From: CAZEIW01 sp964512305
Lineage (GTDB): Bacteria; Pseudomonadota; Gammaproteobacteria; Burkholderiales; Burkholderiaceae_F
Length of the DNA stretch: 5,880 nucleotides
Reading direction: 5' to 3'
Assembly (NCBI GenBank): GCA_964512305.1
Contig: CAZEIW010000179.1
Location: 1 to 5,880, forward strand
The notes under the pieces were generated by a model. That model saw only the letters and a program-made list of their open reading frames with translations. It was not told where the DNA came from and made no database searches. Positions 4,067 through 5,880 of the stretch are shown piece by piece (position 1 is the first letter of the stretch; each line of letters opens with the position of its first letter). The position numbers and the translations under genes were made by a program.

Positions 4067-5880
4067 TTCTTCTGCGACGCCCCGCCGCTGCCCGCGGCGC
4101 AGCCGCGGCTGTCGCGATTGATGTGCACCCCGTCGCCTCTCGCGACCGCGAGCGCGCCGCCCTCTCCGGGACGCGACAGCGCGCGCGTCGCCTGGCCGTC
4201 GGACGCGCAATCCTGCGCTTCGAGCGCGACGACCCGCGTGCTCGTCCCGCCCGCCGAGTCGCCCGCCGATCCCTGCACCTGCTGCTGGGCCTGCGCGGCC
4301 TCGGAGCTTTGCGCGTCGTTGCCGGCGCCGCCCACGAGCGCAAGCTGCTGGCTGCCGGCGAGCCCAGTGCCTGCCGCCCCGGAAGTCGACGCGGAATCTC
4401 CGCCGGCGAGCTGCTGCCCGGAGGCGCCCGAGCCTTCGCCGGCTACGCCCGCGAGGCCGCTTCCGCTTCCGGCTTCACCGGTGCCGCCCTCGGCGAGCCC
4501 GCTGCCCGCGCTGCCCGCGCCGCCCGTGCCTCCGTCCGCCAGACCGCTGCCGCTCCCGCCCGTGCCGCCAGCGTCGCCGCCGATCCCGCCGCTTCCGTCA
4601 CCGGCGCCGCCCGAGCCGCTGCCGCTCGCGTCGGCGAGGCCCGTGCCCGCGCCCCCTGAACCGGAACCGGCGCCGCCCGCCGATCCGTCACCCGAGAGTC
4701 CGCTGCCCCCGGTGCCGTCGCCTGATGCGCCGCTGCCGTCGCCGGAGAGTCCTGTGCCGGTCCCGCCGCTGCCGCCCGTTCCATCTCCCGATCCGGGGCC
4801 GCCGGCGAGCGTGGTTCCGCCGCCGGTTCCGTCGCCCGAGCCGCCGCTGCCGTCGCCCGGTGTGCCGCTGCCGTCTCCCGAGAGCCCGGTGCCGCTCGCG
4901 CCGCCTCCGCCGCCAAAGCCATCGCCGGTCGAGCCGCCGCCCGCCAGCAGGTCGCCGCCGCTGCCGTCCCCGCTGCCCGTCGTCGTGCCACCCGGGCCTC
5001 CGCCCGTGTCGCCCGTCGTCGTGTCCGTGGGACTTCCCCCGGTACCGCTCGTGCCCGGACCGCCATCCGGTGTCCCGCCCGGTCCGCCCGCGAGCGTGGT
5101 GCCCGGCCCCCCATCGGTCGACGAGCCGGGCCCGCCGGTGAGCGTCGTGTCAGGGCCGCCGCCGGTGTCGGGACCGGGTCCACCGCTCAACGTCGTCGTC
5201 GGTCCACCGTCGCCGGGACCGCCGGCGTCGCCGGTCAGCGTTGTATCGGGGCCTCCGGTCGTCGTCGTGTCGCCGGTCAGGCCGGTGTCCGAGCCGCCGT
5301 TGTTGTCGTCGGTCGGATTGCCGGCGAGCACACTACCCTTGCCGCCGTCGGGCCCTGGGTCGCCGCTGGTCGCGGTGCCCGAGGAGTCGGGACCGCCGCT
5401 CGGCGTCGCGCCCGGCGCCGGAGGCGTGGTGCTGGTATCGCCGGGCGAGGGCGGCGTCGTCACGATGGTCGTCGCGTCGCCGCCCGGCGTTCCCGAATCT
5501 CCGCCGCCGCCGGGATCGCCCGCGGGCGGCGTGCCCGGGCCGCTCGAGGAGCTGCCGCCGCCCCCGCCGCCGCCACCACCACCGCCACCCCCGCCGCTGC
5601 CGCTGCTTCCACCGCTCCCGCTGGTCGAGCCGCTCGGCGGCAGCGTGCCGCCGATCCCGGTTCCCGTGCCGGCTAGGATCACGTCGCGCGTGGACGTGCC
5701 GTTCGACAGGCTGTCGATGATGATCACGTTGGCGCTGCTGCTGCCGCCGGTGATGTTGGTGAGGCAGGCGACGCCCGGCGTGCACAGGAACCCCGGCGTC
5801 GGCGCCCACGGCCCCGATGTGAACAGCGAGTTCTGCCAGTTGGTCGGCGCATCCGGACTGTTCGAGAACTCGTTGAAAAC
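4063..5880 (-). CDS. Glycine-rich repeat protein, C-terminal 605 residues (5' end outside window)
   Basis: The frame is open from the window edge to a TGA at 4063-4065, so the true start lies beyond coordinate 5880; the GTG at 5727 is not a likely start because the 51 codons before it are also ordinary coding sequence. Residues 1-75 of the visible part are a normal mixed sequence (e.g. NEFSNSPDAPTNWQNSLF at 3-20, a Cys pair at 34 and 40, and NVIIIDSLSNGTSTRDVILA at 51-70). From about residue 83 to 510 the chain is Gly/Ser/Thr/Asp/Pro-rich and nearly free of charge other than Asp. It contains a run of 14 Gly (98-111 region), four 16-residue tandem units and 18 copies of a Leu-[Ala/Ser/Thr]-[Gly/Asp/Glu] motif. 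The C-terminal 55-60 residues are again normal, with two Cys (DC at 557-558; GC at 593-594). No anchoring signal is visible at the C-terminus. The style fits a large exported surface or adhesin-like protein, possibly the tail of a haemagglutinin-type protein, but the family is not recognised. Confidence 0.7.
   Translation of the reverse strand, partial: VFNEFSNSPDAPTNWQNSLFTSGPWAPTPGFLCTPGVACLTNITGGSSSANVIIIDSLSNGTSTRDVILAGTGTGIGGTLPPSGSTSGSGGSSGSGGGGGGGGGGGGGGSSSSGPGTPPAGDPGGGGDSGTPGGDATTIVTTPPSPGDTSTTPPAPGATPSGGPDSSGTATSGDPGPDGGKGSVLAGNPTDDNNGGSDTGLTGDTTTTGGPDTTLTGDAGGPGDGGPTTTLSGGPGPDTGGGPDTTLTGGPGSSTDGGPGTTLAGGPGGTPDGGPGTSGTGGSPTDTTTGDTGGGPGGTTTGSGDGSGGDLLAGGGSTGDGFGGGGGASGTGLSGDGSGTPGDGSGGSGDGTGGGTTLAGGPGSGDGTGGSGGTGTGLSGDGSGASGDGTGGSGLSGDGSAGGAGSGSGGAGTGLADASGSGSGGAGDGSGGIGGDAGGTGGSGSGLADGGTGGAGSAGSGLAEGGTGEAGSGSGLAGVAGEGSGASGQQLAGGDSASTSGAAGTGLAGSQQLALVGGAGNDAQSSEAAQAQQQVQGSAGDSAGGTSTRVVALEAQDCASDGQATRALSRPGEGGALAVARGDGVHINRDSRGCAAGSGGASQKN
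5065..5256 (-). repeat. Four 48-bp in-frame tandem units (16 residues each)
   Basis: Within the Gly-rich protein, four consecutive units of exactly 16 residues follow the pattern GGPxTTLxGxxGxxxD: GGPDTTLTGDAGGPGD, GGPTTTLSGGPGPDTG, GGPDTTLTGGPGSSTD and GGPGTTLAGGPGGTPD. A decayed fifth unit (GGPGTSGTGG) follows. The DNA copies differ at many third positions, so the array is not freshly duplicated. The exact length of all units suggests expansion by whole-unit duplication followed by drift. Confidence 0.75.
5554..5595 (-). repeat. Run of 14 glycine codons
   Basis: Fourteen consecutive GGN codons (mostly GGC and GGT, two GGG) encode poly-Gly near the beginning of the low-complexity region. 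Ser-rich stretches lie on both sides, so it probably acts as a flexible linker. As a triplet repeat it could change length by slippage without shifting the frame. Confidence 0.8.

Noticed and set aside
4000..4659. Plus-strand open frame starting in the intergenic region and running into the Gly-rich gene
   Set aside because: Mostly Ala and Arg, mirroring the Gly-rich codons on the other strand. It begins inside the palindrome region and shows no ribosome binding site.
4443..5183. Second minus-strand frame inside the Gly-rich gene
   Set aside because: Ala/Arg-rich frame produced by shifting GGN/GCN codons; the chosen frame is open over 606 codons to the window edge and has normal-composition ends.
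5065..5256. CRISPR-like array, because of 48-bp periodicity
   Set aside because: The units are contiguous, in-frame coding repeats with no unique spacers between conserved repeats.
4060..5660. Collagen-like Gly-X-Y or RTX calcium-binding repeats in the Gly-rich protein
   Set aside because: Gly does not recur strictly every third residue. GGxGxD occurs only in isolation (GGAGND) and without the following hydrophobic positions or tandem array of RTX repeats.
4063..5727. Gly-rich protein starting at the GTG at 5727
   Set aside because: The same frame continues without a stop to the window edge, and those 51 codons encode ordinary mixed sequence, so the gene is 5'-incomplete.

Overview
The window is GC-rich proteobacterial DNA. 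The style of the proteins suggests a beta- or gammaproteobacterium, perhaps in or near the Burkholderiales, but no marker gene fixes the taxon. Every supported gene lies on the minus strand, so transcription runs from high to low coordinates. The best reading is the beginning of a Tad/Flp (type IVb, tight-adherence) pilus or secretion locus, preceded by the 3' end of an unrelated-looking, extremely glycine-rich protein.

Layout in transcription order: (1) 5880-4063, the 605-residue C-terminal part of a Gly/Ser/Thr/Pro-rich, probably exported repeat protein whose 5' end lies outside the window. (2) 4062-3862, an AT-rich intergenic island with a 17-bp palindrome, a perfect TATAAT box and a leader hairpin; this looks like the control region of the pilin operon. 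(3) 3861-3595, a Flp-type pilin with a canonical prepilin cleavage site. (4) A 39-nt gap holding a perfect 7-bp stem-loop. (5) 3555-1951, a large TadG-like protein with an N-terminal Tad pseudopilin-type helix. (6) 1954-1136, a TadE-like pseudopilin. (7) 1139-453, a secreted protein of unrecognised family with an internal duplication. (8) 424-227, a second, different Flp-type pilin. (9) 224-1, the N-terminal part of CpaB/RcpC, which runs out of the window.

Genes 5-7 are joined by two ATGA stop/start overlaps, gene 8 follows after 28 nt with a clear ribosome binding site, and gene 9 starts 2 nt after gene 8 stops. Genes 3-9 therefore look like one operon. Four of its products share the processing signature G|Q followed by a hydrophobic helix: LG|QGMTEY, RG|QSSLEY, RG|QAMTEF and RG|QALLFI. 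The first three keep Glu at +5. This points to a single prepilin peptidase acting on two pilins and one pseudopilin, with the TadG-like protein as an unprocessed relative. The peptidase, the secretin CpaC, the ATPase TadA and TadB/C are not in the window and would be expected beyond coordinate 1.

The most unusual items are the duplicated secreted protein embedded between TadE and the second pilin, the split two-pilin arrangement with tails of opposite character, and the Gly-rich protein with exact 16-residue tandem units inside a longer, drifting series of Leu-[Ala/Ser/Thr]-[Gly/Asp/Glu] motifs.
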